Assembly: GCF_049942825.1 (NCBI RefSeq)
Contig: NZ_CP187970.1
Span: 4,712,001-4,776,000 of the forward strand
DNA length: 64,000 nucleotides
Origin: Paenibacillus_G sp049942825
GTDB lineage: Bacteria; Bacillota; Bacilli; Paenibacillales; NBRC-103111
Direction of reading: 5' to 3'
Shown here: piece after piece, positions 1 through 8,602 of the stretch
How the letters are laid out: every line of letters starts with the position of its first letter
Numbering within the stretch: position 1 is the stretch's first letter
Program-made: the position numbers and the translations under genes
The notes under the pieces: generated by a model
Told to the model about the DNA's origin: nothing
Seen by the model: the letters and a program-made list of their open reading frames with translations, nothing else
The model's database searches: none

Positions 1-260
1 ATCAGAATAACGGCCGGTTGGTTCGGCCAGGAGACCCGCTCCCCGCTGCCGGCCAGCTGAAGGCCGCTGATCTCCGGCATCCGGATATCCGAGAGGAGCA
101 GATGCACCGGCTCGCTCTCCAAGATGCGCAGCGCCTCGTAGCCGTTGTCCGCGGTCTGGATCCGGTGCCTGCCCGCACTCCAGGCCTCGAGCATTTTGGC
201 CACCCCCTGCCTCGAACGCGGTTCGTCGTCCACAATCAGAATACTTTTCGATGGAATCAT
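1..260 (-). CDS. Response regulator, receiver domain (partial, YesN-like)
   Basis: Only the N-terminal ~86 residues lie inside the window; the gene runs off the left edge. The start of the receiver domain is clear: an acidic pair (Asp11, Asp12) in ILIVDDEPRSRQ and the phospho-acceptor Asp58 in LLLSDIRMPEISG. The ATG at 260 overlaps the TGA of the upstream histidine kinase gene (ATGA), so the two are translationally coupled. By family knowledge, receivers paired with YesM-type kinases usually carry an AraC-type DNA-binding domain; that part is not visible here. The divergent xylanase gene suggests a carbohydrate-response role (inference). Confidence 0.88.
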   Translation of the reverse strand, partial: MIPSKSILIVDDEPRSRQGVAKMLEAWSAGRHRIQTADNGYEALRILESEPVHLLLSDIRMPEISGLQLAGSGERVSWPNQPAVIL

Positions 261-2032
261 GCTTGCTCCCCTTTCTCTACAGGGATGGACAGCTTCACCA
301 CGGTGCCCCTTCCCTTGCGGCTGGCGATCTCCAGCGGTTCTTCATCGCTCGCCCCGCCGCTTCCGTAATAGAGACGCAGTCTGCGGCGGACATTGGCCAG
401 CCCAAGCCCGGAGCCCTTGGAGGACCACTCCCGGCCCTCCGCCAGAGCCAGCTTCAGTCCGGCCAGGGACTCCCCGTCCATCCCGCCTCCGTTGTCCTCC
501 ACCGTGATCGTGAGCCGGTCTTCTCCGGGGGACCGGGCGGCCGTAATCTTGACGCTCCCTTGTCCTACGCGGCTCTCCAGCCCGTGTTGGATCGCATTCT
601 CAACCAGGGGCTGGATCAGCAGCTTGGGCAGCTTCACCTCCGCATCATCCGGAGAAGAGAGAATCCGCCATTGCAGCCGGTCGCCGAACCGCATAGTCAT
701 AATCGACAAATACCGCTCCACCTGCTCGAGCTCCTCCGCCAGCGTCACCCATTCCTCTTTGTTCAGACCCGAGATCGTATACCGGAACAGGTCGGACATT
801 GCGATGACGAAGCCGGCCAGCTCCTCCTCTTCCTTGTCGATCAGCGACCAATACAAGGCTTCCAGCGTATTGAACAAAAAGTGCGGATGAATCTGCGCCT
901 GAAGCGCCTTCAGCTCCGTGCGGCTCTGCAGCAGCTCCTTCTCATAGACGAGACGGATCAGCCGGTTCGTATCCTCCACCATCCCGTTATACGAATGGGT
1001 CAGTTCATGAATTTCCAGCGTGGACGATACCGGCTCGCTCGGCTTCAGCACACCGAAGCGGGCACCCCTCATCGTTCTGATCAGCTTCAGAATCGGTCTT
1101 GTAATCAGGGTGGACAGCAGGAACGACAGCATGAAAAACAGCAGCGTCCCGATGCCCGCCGAAGCGAGAAGGGCTGTCCGCAGCACGGAAATCCCTTCGG
1201 TAATCGCACTTACCGGCGTTAGAATCAGCAGGGTCCATCCCGTGATCGCCGACCGCTGCTTCACCATCACATACTGTCGGTCCCCCATGCGGACCACAGG
1301 CTCCGTGCTGTCCATCAGCCCGCGGACCGGCTCGGTTAAGGCAACCTCGTCACTGCCCGTAATCCGCCGTCCTTCCTGGTCCACCAGCAGCGAGATTTCC
1401 TGCTCCCCCATGCCGGCCAGCGGTTCCTCGATCCGGAACACATCCCGTTCCAGCCGCACAAGAAGATACCCGCCGGGCGCAAAATCCTGGTTGACCAGAT
1501 GGATCGACCGCAGGGCCGTGACCGTGCCGGGATACTGAGGGTCGATGCCCAGCCAGACGATTCCCCCTTTGTTCTCCAGGGCCTTGGCGATCCATTCCCT
1601 GCTCACCTTGCTCTCCAGCTCTTTGCCGCCGAGAGGGTACAGCCCCCGTCCCCCGTGCGTATACAGTTCTACCGAGTGGACGCCGCCGGCATAGGTTGGA
1701 ATGATATTGACGAGCGGCACAAGCGCCTGCCGTTCGGTGAACGTAGAGCTGACACCGCTTCGCTCGCCGGCCAGCAGCCTCTGGACATAAGCATTGACGG
1801 CCACCTGGGTCGTCAGCGAATCGATCTGGTGCAGCACCGCTTCTAGTCTGCGGTTCCCCTGCACGGCCGTCTGCGTGATCTGCTTCTCGGCGTTATTCTT
1901 GAGCAGCGTGGAGACGGAATCGTACGTACCGACCCCTATCATCGCCAGGATCACCATCATGACGAACAGGAAGCCGACCAGCATCTGATTGCGCAGCGTG
2001 TTCAGCTGCCGTATGTTGGGCCGCACGCTCAT
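257..2032 (-). CDS. Sensor histidine kinase, YesM family
   Basis: Membrane two-component kinase of 591 residues. Order: cytoplasmic N-terminus, TM1 (about 17-37), a ~245-residue extracellular sensor region, TM2 (about 286-308), HAMP-like linker, then a His_kinase domain with the phospho-acceptor His384 in IHPHFLFNTLEALYW and a HATPase domain with the N-box PLVENAIQHG and G-boxes DNGGGMDG and GSGLGLANV. It phosphorylates the overlapping downstream response regulator. The Shine-Dalgarno GGGGAGGG almost touches the ATG at 2032, so the GTG two codons later (2026) may be the true start. The YesM family often senses oligosaccharides; the xylanase neighbour fits this, but the ligand is unknown. Confidence 0.9.
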   Translation of the reverse strand: MSVRPNIRQLNTLRNQMLVGFLFVMMVILAMIGVGTYDSVSTLLKNNAEKQITQTAVQGNRRLEAVLHQIDSLTTQVAVNAYVQRLLAGERSGVSSTFTERQALVPLVNIIPTYAGGVHSVELYTHGGRGLYPLGGKELESKVSREWIAKALENKGGIVWLGIDPQYPGTVTALRSIHLVNQDFAPGGYLLVRLERDVFRIEEPLAGMGEQEISLLVDQEGRRITGSDEVALTEPVRGLMDSTEPVVRMGDRQYVMVKQRSAITGWTLLILTPVSAITEGISVLRTALLASAGIGTLLFFMLSFLLSTLITRPILKLIRTMRGARFGVLKPSEPVSSTLEIHELTHSYNGMVEDTNRLIRLVYEKELLQSRTELKALQAQIHPHFLFNTLEALYWSLIDKEEEELAGFVIAMSDLFRYTISGLNKEEWVTLAEELEQVERYLSIMTMRFGDRLQWRILSSPDDAEVKLPKLLIQPLVENAIQHGLESRVGQGSVKITAARSPGEDRLTITVEDNGGGMDGESLAGLKLALAEGREWSSKGSGLGLANVRRRLRLYYGSGGASDEEPLEIASRKGRGTVVKLSIPVEKGEQA

Positions 2033-2122
2033 CCCTCCCCGGGAGACTCCCCCTTAAATTTTTGAAGTAAGATCTAAAGTTTGTACACTACCCATTCTGT
2101 ACGGGAAGCGATATAGTACCTC

Positions 2123-2137
2123 ATGTAAGCGATTACT
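2123..2137. promoter_or_regulatory. Candidate cre (CcpA) site
   Basis: ATGTAAGCGATTACT matches the Gram-positive catabolite-responsive element consensus WTGNAANCGNWNNCW at every defined position. It lies in the divergent intergenic region between the histidine kinase (start 2032) and the xylanase (start 2290). Carbon catabolite repression of the xylanase is the natural reading; binding is not demonstrated. Confidence 0.6.
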
Positions 2138-2289
2138 AGGTTTTCCTTGATCAGGAGGTGAAACTAAATTATTCCATTTTGAAACCAAAGCACCTGTCAC
2201 ACAGCAGCATCAAGATTTGACCGTACCGCCAGAAGGGACGTGCTGCCGGACCGCTTTGAAAGCCATTCTACTCTCCAGGAGGAATGAAA

Positions 2290-3249
2290 ATGATGTTCAA
2301 ATCCAAGCTCGCCAAGCTATGTGCCTCTTCCCTGCTTGTAAGCTCCATCCTGTCCTTCACGCTCATCCCGAGCGCCGATGCGGGACTGGCTCGCAGCAAG
2401 TTCCTTGGCAACATTATCGCAAACAGCGTACCCTCGAACTTCCCCACGTACTGGAATCAGGTGACGCCTGAGAATTCGACGAAGTGGGGCTCGGTCGAAG
2501 CGGCTCGGAACCAGATGAACTGGACCGCTGCCGATACCGCGTACAATTATGCGCGCAGCAGCGGCTTCTCGTTCAAATTCCATACGCTCGTCTGGGGCAG
2601 CCAGGAGCCGGGCTGGATCGGCAGCCTCTCCGCCGCCGACCAGAAAGCCGAAGTGCTGCAGTGGATTCAGGCTTCCGCCAGCAGATATCCGAATGCCGCC
2701 TTCGTCGATGTCGTGAACGAACCTCTGCATGCCAAGCCGTCCTACCGCAATGCGATTGGAGGTGACGGCGCGACGGGCTGGGACTGGGTGATCTGGTCCT
2801 TCCAGGAAGCGCGGAAGGCGTTCCCGAATTCCAAGCTGCTGCTCAATGAATACGGCATCATCAGTGACCCGAATGCGGCGGCCACTTACGTCCAGATTGC
2901 CAATCTGCTGAAGAGCCGGGGGTTGATCGACGGGATCGGCATTCAATGCCATCAATTCAATATGGATACCGTCTCCGTCAGCACGATGAGAAGCATTCTG
3001 AATACGCTCGCTTCCACCGGCCTCCCGATCTATGTCTCCGAGCTGGATATGACCGGCGACGATGCGACCCAGCTCGCGCGCTACAAGGAGAAGTTCCCCG
3101 TGCTCTGGGAGCATACGGCTGTGAAGGGTGTGACCCTGTGGGGGTACATCGAAGGCCAGACGTGGAAGGCCAATACGCACCTTATCACGAGCTCGGGCAC
3201 AGAGCGCCCTGCACTCAAGTGGCTCCGGGACTATCTGGCGGCGCATTGA
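2290..3249 (+). CDS. Secreted endo-1,4-beta-xylanase, GH10
   Basis: Single-domain extracellular GH10 xylanase (319 residues from this start) that cleaves internal beta-1,4 bonds of xylan. A Sec signal peptide with lysines, a hydrophobic core and a likely cut after PSADA is followed directly by the catalytic domain (TPENSTKW, FKFHTLVWGSQEP). The acid/base Glu is in VDVVNEPLH and the nucleophile Glu in LPIYVSELDMTG. The length is typical for a xylanase without carbohydrate-binding modules. In-frame ATGs lie at 2284, 2290 and 2293; AGGAGG at 2277-2282 touches the first, so 2290 is preferred on spacing. Preceded by a cre-like site and a divergent two-component system, followed by a good terminator. 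Confidence 0.95.
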   Translation: MMFKSKLAKLCASSLLVSSILSFTLIPSADAGLARSKFLGNIIANSVPSNFPTYWNQVTPENSTKWGSVEAARNQMNWTAADTAYNYARSSGFSFKFHTLVWGSQEPGWIGSLSAADQKAEVLQWIQASASRYPNAAFVDVVNEPLHAKPSYRNAIGGDGATGWDWVIWSFQEARKAFPNSKLLLNEYGIISDPNAAATYVQIANLLKSRGLIDGIGIQCHQFNMDTVSVSTMRSILNTLASTGLPIYVSELDMTGDDATQLARYKEKFPVLWEHTAVKGVTLWGYIEGQTWKANTHLITSSGTERPALKWLRDYLAAH

Positions 3250-3322
3250 ACGGGCAGCAGGCGGCAGACATCAGCCATCCCGGTCATTTGGGGTAAAGCA
3301 TGAAACGTGAACAGGCGGCAGG

Positions 3323-3359
3323 CAGCAGGGCATCTTGGTGAGATGCCCTGCTGTTTTTT
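3323..3359 (+). terminator. Rho-independent terminator of the xylanase gene
   Basis: Near-perfect stem CAGCAGGGCATCT / AGATGCCCTGCTG with a short loop, followed by TTTTTT, 74 bases after the xylanase stop. Confidence 0.85.
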
Positions 3360-3511
3360 GCTTTCATGGGACCACCGCTGGGAAGACCATCATAGGCAGC
3401 GGGAGCTGTATCCGACTTTATAAGCGGATTAGGTGAATCGCGTTTCTTAAAACACTTTAAAGCCATGATAGCAGTGAATACGATTCGTGTGGAGGGTCGA
3501 ATCTATAGTTC

Positions 3512-3667
3512 TTACTTTGGGAAACTTACAGAACGCGGGTCCCGAGAGACGCAAAAAAGAGCCGCCGCCGCAGCTCCATGATCCAAACATACCTTAGATA
3601 CGCCGGAACTAGGGAAGGACTGACTTCTTCCATCTCCCTGTGCATAGACCGTGCCATCCCTATCCAT
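3512..3667 (-). other. Possible small gene or gene relic in a 650-base gap
   Basis: The gap between the xylanase terminator and the PRPP synthetase gene (3360-4007) holds no clear gene. One minus-strand stretch has protein-like composition: codons upstream of and through an ATG at 3667 read KYRISVMDRDGTVYAQGDG and continue to a TAA at 3512, with an in-frame stop just upstream. There is no convincing ribosome binding site. It may be the eroded remnant of a longer gene or chance. I see no firm promoter for the downstream gene; a GC-rich palindrome (TTCCCCGCGGCGGGGAA, near 3840) is present. Confidence 0.2.
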
Positions 3668-4007
3668 CACGCTAATCCGATACTTCAGCCGTTTCTATCA
3701 TGATGACAACATTCTGTACGGCCGATTGGTGTTCATACGTTCGCATTGGAATCCACCCCCTAATTGATCCATATCAACTATATTATTCTATATATATCGT
3801 GAGAATGGCAGCCCCATGCAAGGGGGATTCCCTGCTTTGTTCCCCGCGGCGGGGAAGATGCATAGTTATGGTTTATTTTCCGGCCAAAGTAAGGTAAAAT
3901 TTCAGTAACATACGGTTCGTCTTTACATATTCTTTACTTTTGCAGCCGAGAGCCTGAGGAACGTACGTAAATACCGTTACCATCGAACTTACGGGGAGGC
4001 CATCATT

Positions 4008-4952
4008 TTGAACGAAAACATCAGTATCTTCTCAGGTTCTTCACATATCGAACTTGCGGAAGCGATCTGTGCGCAGCTCGGGCTGCCGCTCGGCAAGATC
4101 AAGCGGTCCCGCTTCAAGAGCGGCGAGATCTATGTAAACTTCGAGCAGGGGATCCGCAACCACGACGTCTACCTGGTTCAATCCTTCTCCGGCTCGATCA
4201 ATGACAATGTCATTGAGCTGCTGGTCATGATCGACGCGGCCAAGCGGGCGTCCGCCCGAACGGTCAACGTCGTCATCCCTTACTTCGGTTATTCGCGGCT
4301 GGTACAGAAGGCGAAGCCGCGCGAACCGATCTCGGCCAAGCTGATCGCCGACCTGCTGACGACGGCGGGGGCCGACCGCCTCATCACTCTGGATCTTCAT
4401 GCCGCGGCGATTCAGGGCTTCTTCAATATCCCGGTCGATCATCTGACCGCCCTGGACCTGTTCCATGATTACATCAAGAGCAGAAACATCCCGAACCCGA
4501 TCATCGTATCCCCTGACGCGGGACGGGCCGGGACGGCGGAGAAGCTGGCGAGCTACCTGGATTACCCTTGTGCCATCATGGTAAAGAAGCATACGGGCAC
4601 GGATTCGCCTATCACCCATGTCATCGGGGACGTAGAAAACTATACGCCGATCATTATCGACGATATTATCGATACGGGCGGCACGATAGTCAAAGCGGTG
4701 AATGCGCTCAAAGAGCGCGGTGCGAACGACGCCTATGTGGTCGCCACGCACCCGGTGTTCTCGGGGCCTGCGCTCGAGCGGCTTCGTCACCCGAACCTGA
4801 AGGAAGTCGTGGTCACGAACTCGATTGCGATCCCGGCGGAACGCCCTGCCTGCATCAAGGTGATCCCGGTTGCCGAGCTGCTGGCCAATGCCATCCGGAT
4901 CAATATGTACGGCGGATCGATCTCTACCTTGTTCACGATTACCAAAGTGTAG
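4008..4952 (+). CDS. Ribose-phosphate pyrophosphokinase-like protein (atypical Prs)
   Basis: Length (314 residues) and fold match class I PRPP synthetase, which makes PRPP from ribose-5-phosphate and ATP. Conserved parts: FKSGEIYVNF, PYFGYSR, KPREPISAKL, LITLDLHAAAIQGFF (His131) and the PRPP-binding loop IIIDDIIDTGGTI (about 216-227). Unusual parts: the RQDRK of the ATP-binding segment reads RLVQK; the usual SPDxGGVxRA reads SPDAGRAGTAEK; the flexible catalytic loop, usually KRR, reads KKH (about 193-195). It is therefore probably a diverged paralogue rather than the housekeeping enzyme. TTG start with GGGGAGG at good spacing. Single-gene unit with no metabolic neighbours. Confidence 0.8.
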   Translation: MNENISIFSGSSHIELAEAICAQLGLPLGKIKRSRFKSGEIYVNFEQGIRNHDVYLVQSFSGSINDNVIELLVMIDAAKRASARTVNVVIPYFGYSRLVQKAKPREPISAKLIADLLTTAGADRLITLDLHAAAIQGFFNIPVDHLTALDLFHDYIKSRNIPNPIIVSPDAGRAGTAEKLASYLDYPCAIMVKKHTGTDSPITHVIGDVENYTPIIIDDIIDTGGTIVKAVNALKERGANDAYVVATHPVFSGPALERLRHPNLKEVVVTNSIAIPAERPACIKVIPVAELLANAIRINMYGGSISTLFTITKV

Positions 4953-4975
4953 TTTCCCGGAGCAGCACAACGAAT

Positions 4976-5011
4976 AAAAAAACAAAGGACCGGCCTCGCG
5001 GCCGGTCCTTT
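4976..5011. terminator. Shared terminator between convergent genes
   Basis: Twelve-base-pair perfect stem AAAGGACCGGCC / GGCCGGTCCTTT with loop TCGC. The A-run at 4976-4982 gives a T-run on the minus strand, so it is a strong terminator for the GH127 gene and a plausible end for the PRPP synthetase transcript. Confidence 0.85.
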
Positions 5012-5030
5012 GGCATACCTTGGCATACGT

Positions 5031-7013
5031 CTATTCGCCCTGCGTGCGGATCCAGACGGTCATCTCGCCGGGCCTGCGGTTGCCCCAGAGATAATAAGGC
5101 ACCGCCTTCAGCCGCACCGGCTCGGCCGGCCTGCGCGCTTCGAACGGGCGGTAAGGCGTGCCGGCATCCCAGGAGTCCCGCTCCTCGCGGAAGCCCTCCG
5201 CTTCGATGACGACCGCTCCGCCGAGCAGATCCGGGTCGAACCCGGCCGCAAGCGCCGCTGCGGGCCGGATCGCCAGGGAAGCCAGTGGGCTGCCGTTGTC
5301 CGCCTCTTCGAGGCAGTACACCAGCGGCCCGCGTTCGATGGCGGCCCTGCCCGCATTGGCGCGGATCTCCGGATGGGCGGCCGTCAGCTGCGCTTCCAGC
5401 GCAGGCGTCCATTCGACCACATCCCCCTGCGCCCACTGCCGGGTGACGACCGCGTAGCCGTTTTCCACCTCGTACGGCTCGGCCGCGCCGTTAATCTTCA
5501 TCTCGGCCTTCCCGCGGCACCAGGAAGGAATCCGCAGCGCCAGCGAGAACGGCGCCTCCGGTACGGCGGACAGCTCGAACCGCACATAGCCCTCCCACGG
5601 CAGGCGGGATTCCTGCCTCAGCGTCACCTGCCCCGCAGCCAAGCCGAAGCTCGCAGCGCTGCCGATGAACAGGTGGGCGTATACCGTATTCTGCGCCGGA
5701 GAAGCCGTATAGATATAGTCGTTCAGGGAGCTTAGCAGGCGCGCGACATTGGGCGGACAGCAGGAGCAGCCGAACCAGGGCTGCCGGACAGCCTTCACAT
5801 GATGGCGTCCCGGGTTCTGCTCGGACGCCTTCGGCCAGACTTCGAGCGGATTCACGTAGAAATAATGCTTGCCGTCCTGCGACATACTCCCGATGACATT
5901 GTTATAGAGCGCACGCTCCAGCACATCCGCATACTCGCTCTTCGCTTCAAGCTGCAGCATGCGGTGTGCGAAGAAAATGAGCCCGATCGAAGCGCAGGTC
6001 TCGGCATACACGGTATCGTTCGGCAGGTCATAGTCGAAGGAAAACGCCTCGCCGTGATGCGTGGAACCGATCCCGCCGGTGATGTACATCTGCTTCTTCG
6101 TCGTATTGTCCCACAGACGCCGGCATGCGCCGAGCAGCTCTTCGTCGCCGGTCAGCCGGGCGAGGTCCGCCATCGCGGTATACATGTAGACGGCCCGGAC
6201 GGAGTGGCCGACGGCCGTATCCTGCTGGCGGACCGGCTTGTGCGCCTGGTTGTAGGCCATCTGCTCCACCGAAGGAATCGGCAGCTTCTTCTTGGCCCAA
6301 TGGCTGTACCCGTCCCTGTTCCTGCATTCCTCCACCAGGAAGTTAGGCTCCGCGCCCCGCTCGTCGATGAAGAACTGCGCGAGCTTCAGATACCGCTCCT
6401 CGCCCGTCGCCTGGTGGAGCTTCACCAGTGCAAGCTCGATCTCCTGGTGGCCGTCATAGCCCCGCAGCTTGCCAGTTTCGCGCCCGAATACGCTTTCAAT
6501 GTAGTCGGCGAACCTGCACATCACCTCGAGCAGCCTGCGCTTGCCCGTTGCGCCCCAATAAGCCACCGCCGCCTCCATCATATGCCCAGCACAGTACAGC
6601 TCATGGGCCTCGTGGAGGTTTGTCCACTGTTCGCCCGGTTCCTTGATCGTATAGTACGTGTTGAGATATCCGTTCTCATGCTGAGCCTTCGCGATCAGCT
6701 CGATCACCTGGTCGGCCGTCCGCTCGAGCTCCGGGTCCGGATGGTTCGCCAGTGAATAGCCGACTGCCTCCAGCCACTTCGCCACGTCGCTGTCCTGGAA
6801 CACCATGCCCCCGTATTCCCCTTCTTCAAGCCCCGCGGCAATCCGGAAGTTGCGGATCGCATAGCTCGGCTCGGCATCCGGAATCCGGTCGTTGAGCGCT
6901 TCCCATTGATACGGGATCACCGTCTCACGCACCAGCTCGGTAAATGAATTCCAGAACCCATCCTGTATGCGTACCCTGCTGCCGTTTTGCAGCCCGCTCG
7001 TTGACAATGTCAT
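5031..7013 (-). CDS. Beta-L-arabinofuranosidase, GH127
   Basis: Cytoplasmic enzyme (660 residues, no signal peptide) of the GH127/DUF1680 family, which releases beta-linked L-arabinofuranose. The Zn/cysteine active site known from Bifidobacterium HypBA1 is visible: Glu and Cys in TVYAETCASIGL and the Cys-Cys pair in FGCSCCPPNVARLL, the second motif carrying the cysteine nucleophile. An (alpha/alpha)6 barrel is followed by a beta-rich C-terminus (FSLALRIPSWC). The ATG at 7013 has GAGGAGG at good spacing; an upstream in-frame ATG at 7040 precedes that ribosome binding site and is not used here. Divergent to an AraC regulator that probably controls it. Confidence 0.92.
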   Translation of the reverse strand: MTLSTSGLQNGSRVRIQDGFWNSFTELVRETVIPYQWEALNDRIPDAEPSYAIRNFRIAAGLEEGEYGGMVFQDSDVAKWLEAVGYSLANHPDPELERTADQVIELIAKAQHENGYLNTYYTIKEPGEQWTNLHEAHELYCAGHMMEAAVAYWGATGKRRLLEVMCRFADYIESVFGRETGKLRGYDGHQEIELALVKLHQATGEERYLKLAQFFIDERGAEPNFLVEECRNRDGYSHWAKKKLPIPSVEQMAYNQAHKPVRQQDTAVGHSVRAVYMYTAMADLARLTGDEELLGACRRLWDNTTKKQMYITGGIGSTHHGEAFSFDYDLPNDTVYAETCASIGLIFFAHRMLQLEAKSEYADVLERALYNNVIGSMSQDGKHYFYVNPLEVWPKASEQNPGRHHVKAVRQPWFGCSCCPPNVARLLSSLNDYIYTASPAQNTVYAHLFIGSAASFGLAAGQVTLRQESRLPWEGYVRFELSAVPEAPFSLALRIPSWCRGKAEMKINGAAEPYEVENGYAVVTRQWAQGDVVEWTPALEAQLTAAHPEIRANAGRAAIERGPLVYCLEEADNGSPLASLAIRPAAALAAGFDPDLLGGAVVIEAEGFREERDSWDAGTPYRPFEARRPAEPVRLKAVPYYLWGNRRPGEMTVWIRTQGE

Positions 7014-7177
7014 GATCGTTCCTCCTCGACTTCCCGCCATGATTAAGTTTTGTATACATTTGCATCCTATCTGCTATCAGTTTATCCTAGAATTCAGGAG
7101 AGAACTATGAAGAATCCGACCCCAAAAATGATAATATTTCACACTAGATCACACAAAGAGTCCCCTGGAGGAAACGC

Positions 7178-8041
7178 ATGAACGCGCATCATCTCATTTC
7201 TCTGCAGCTGCCCCCGATGCCCTATTATATCTGCACCGGCCTGACGACACTCCGGCCCGGGGAACAGCATCCCAGCCGGAGGAATCTCGGTCTGTTCGAT
7301 CTGCTGTGGGTGGTCCGCGGAGTCCTGTACATCGGGGAGGATGAGCGGCAGTGGGAGGTCGCGGAAGGCCAGACGCTTCTGCTCGTGCCTGACCGCTATC
7401 ATTACGCCGTTCGGCCGTGCGATACGGAGACCGTCTTCTATTGGGTTCACTTCGCGTACACGGGAGAGTGGAGCCAGGAAACGGACCCTGCGGCCTTCCC
7501 GCCCTCGCCTGTGCGGCAGACGTGGGCCAATCCGTACACGGTCCGGCTGCGGCAGTATGCGGCACCCGCGGATACCGCCCTTGGGGAGCGCCATCTCCAC
7601 AAGCTGCTCCACCTGTCGGAGGAGATCAGGTCCGCGGCTTACTGGAGTGAACAGCAGCTGTTCATGGAGCTGCTGCGTCTGCTCGAAGAGGGGCAGGCCG
7701 AGAATGCCGAATCCCCCTCCCGGAAGCTTGCGGAGAAGACGGAATCGTATCTGCGGCAGCATTACCATGCAGACGTGACGAACCAATCGCTCGCCGCGGC
7801 CCTTCATTTTCACCCGAACTATATCGTCCGCTCCATGAAAGAGATCTACCACTGCACGCCGATGGAGTATCTGCACCAATACCGGCTCGAGCAGGCCAAG
7901 CTGCTCCTGATCAAGACGGAATGGCCTATCGCCCGGATCGCCGAACGCGTCGGCTTCCACTATGCGCCTTACTTCTCAAGCTGCTTCAAGCAGTATGCCG
8001 GTGTCACGCCGCTGCGGTTCCGCAAGCAGTACTCGCTCTGA
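7178..8041 (+). CDS. AraC-family transcriptional regulator
   Basis: 287 residues: an N-terminal cupin-like sensing domain (LLWVVRGVLYIGEDE, LLLVPDRYHYAVRP) and a C-terminal double helix-turn-helix (about 190-287) with the family signature IARIAERVGFHYAPYFSSCFKQYAGVTP. ATG 7178 follows CCTGGAGG at normal spacing. It is divergent from the GH127 gene across ~165 bases, the usual arrangement for a local sugar-responsive activator. The ligand is unknown; an arabinose-containing sugar is a guess from context. Confidence 0.9.
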   Translation: MNAHHLISLQLPPMPYYICTGLTTLRPGEQHPSRRNLGLFDLLWVVRGVLYIGEDERQWEVAEGQTLLLVPDRYHYAVRPCDTETVFYWVHFAYTGEWSQETDPAAFPPSPVRQTWANPYTVRLRQYAAPADTALGERHLHKLLHLSEEIRSAAYWSEQQLFMELLRLLEEGQAENAESPSRKLAEKTESYLRQHYHADVTNQSLAAALHFHPNYIVRSMKEIYHCTPMEYLHQYRLEQAKLLLIKTEWPIARIAERVGFHYAPYFSSCFKQYAGVTPLRFRKQYSL

Positions 8042-8171
8042 TCCGCCGTTCGAAGCTTTACCCGGCCCAGGTCCAGCCTCGCAAGCCTGAAGGCGGCGAT
8101 ACAAGATAACCGGCTTCGGCGTCCCTATGGACGGTGCGTTCTTCTTGAGGAGGTGCGCCCCAGTAAACGTA

Positions 8172-8218
8172 AGAAAAAGACGCAGCCCGGGGGGGAGGCC
8201 CTCCGGGTCCTGCGTCTT
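8172..8218 (-). terminator. Terminator of a small minus-strand gene
   Basis: Stem AAGACGCA / TGCGTCTT extended by GC-rich pairing, with AAGAAAAA on the left that reads as a T-run on the minus strand. It lies about 40 bases after the stop of the 62-residue gene. It may also stop the AraC transcript from the other side. Confidence 0.7.
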
Positions 8219-8257
8219 GTTGAAATGCATCGCCTGCTCTCCGGTTCACAGGCTTCG

Positions 8258-8446
8258 TCAACACGACGCCTCCACCTCAAACTCGTCGGCATACAGGCTG
8301 CCGTCCTGTCCCAGCACGCAGTCCGCTTTGGAAACGATGTAGCGGACCTCCTCCCCATCCGGCGCGAAATCCATCAGCTCATAGCCATTCTCATGCTCAT
8401 ACTGGATCGGAAACGGACTGCCCTGCACGATGACTCTCCGGTTCAT
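8258..8446 (-). CDS. Small hypothetical protein (62 aa)
   Basis: Short acidic soluble protein beginning MNRRVIVQGSPFPIQYEH, with central text MDFAPDGEEVRYIVSKADC and acidic end DEFEVEASC. Supported by a purine-rich ribosome binding site (GAGGGGGAG) before ATG 8446, an independent terminator, and ordinary protein-like composition. I do not recognise the family. No signal peptide, membrane segment or helix-turn-helix. Confidence 0.6.
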   Translation of the reverse strand: MNRRVIVQGSPFPIQYEHENGYELMDFAPDGEEVRYIVSKADCVLGQDGSLYADEFEVEASC

Positions 8447-8602
8447 ACGCTCTCCCCCTCTTCCTGGACCCGCCGGCTCTGCAAGCCTGACGGTCCCATG
8501 CTCTCTCTCATTATGTCAAAAGGAGGTAAGAGGCATTCCCCAGCTGACCTCTGGCCGGGAAGGGTGGTCCATATGCAACCGATCCATGCGGCGCTCTCGC
8601 CC

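Noticed and set aside
3284..3466. 60-residue minus-strand frame after the xylanase gene
   Set aside because: Runs through the xylanase terminator hairpin, lacks a ribosome binding site and has no protein-like features.
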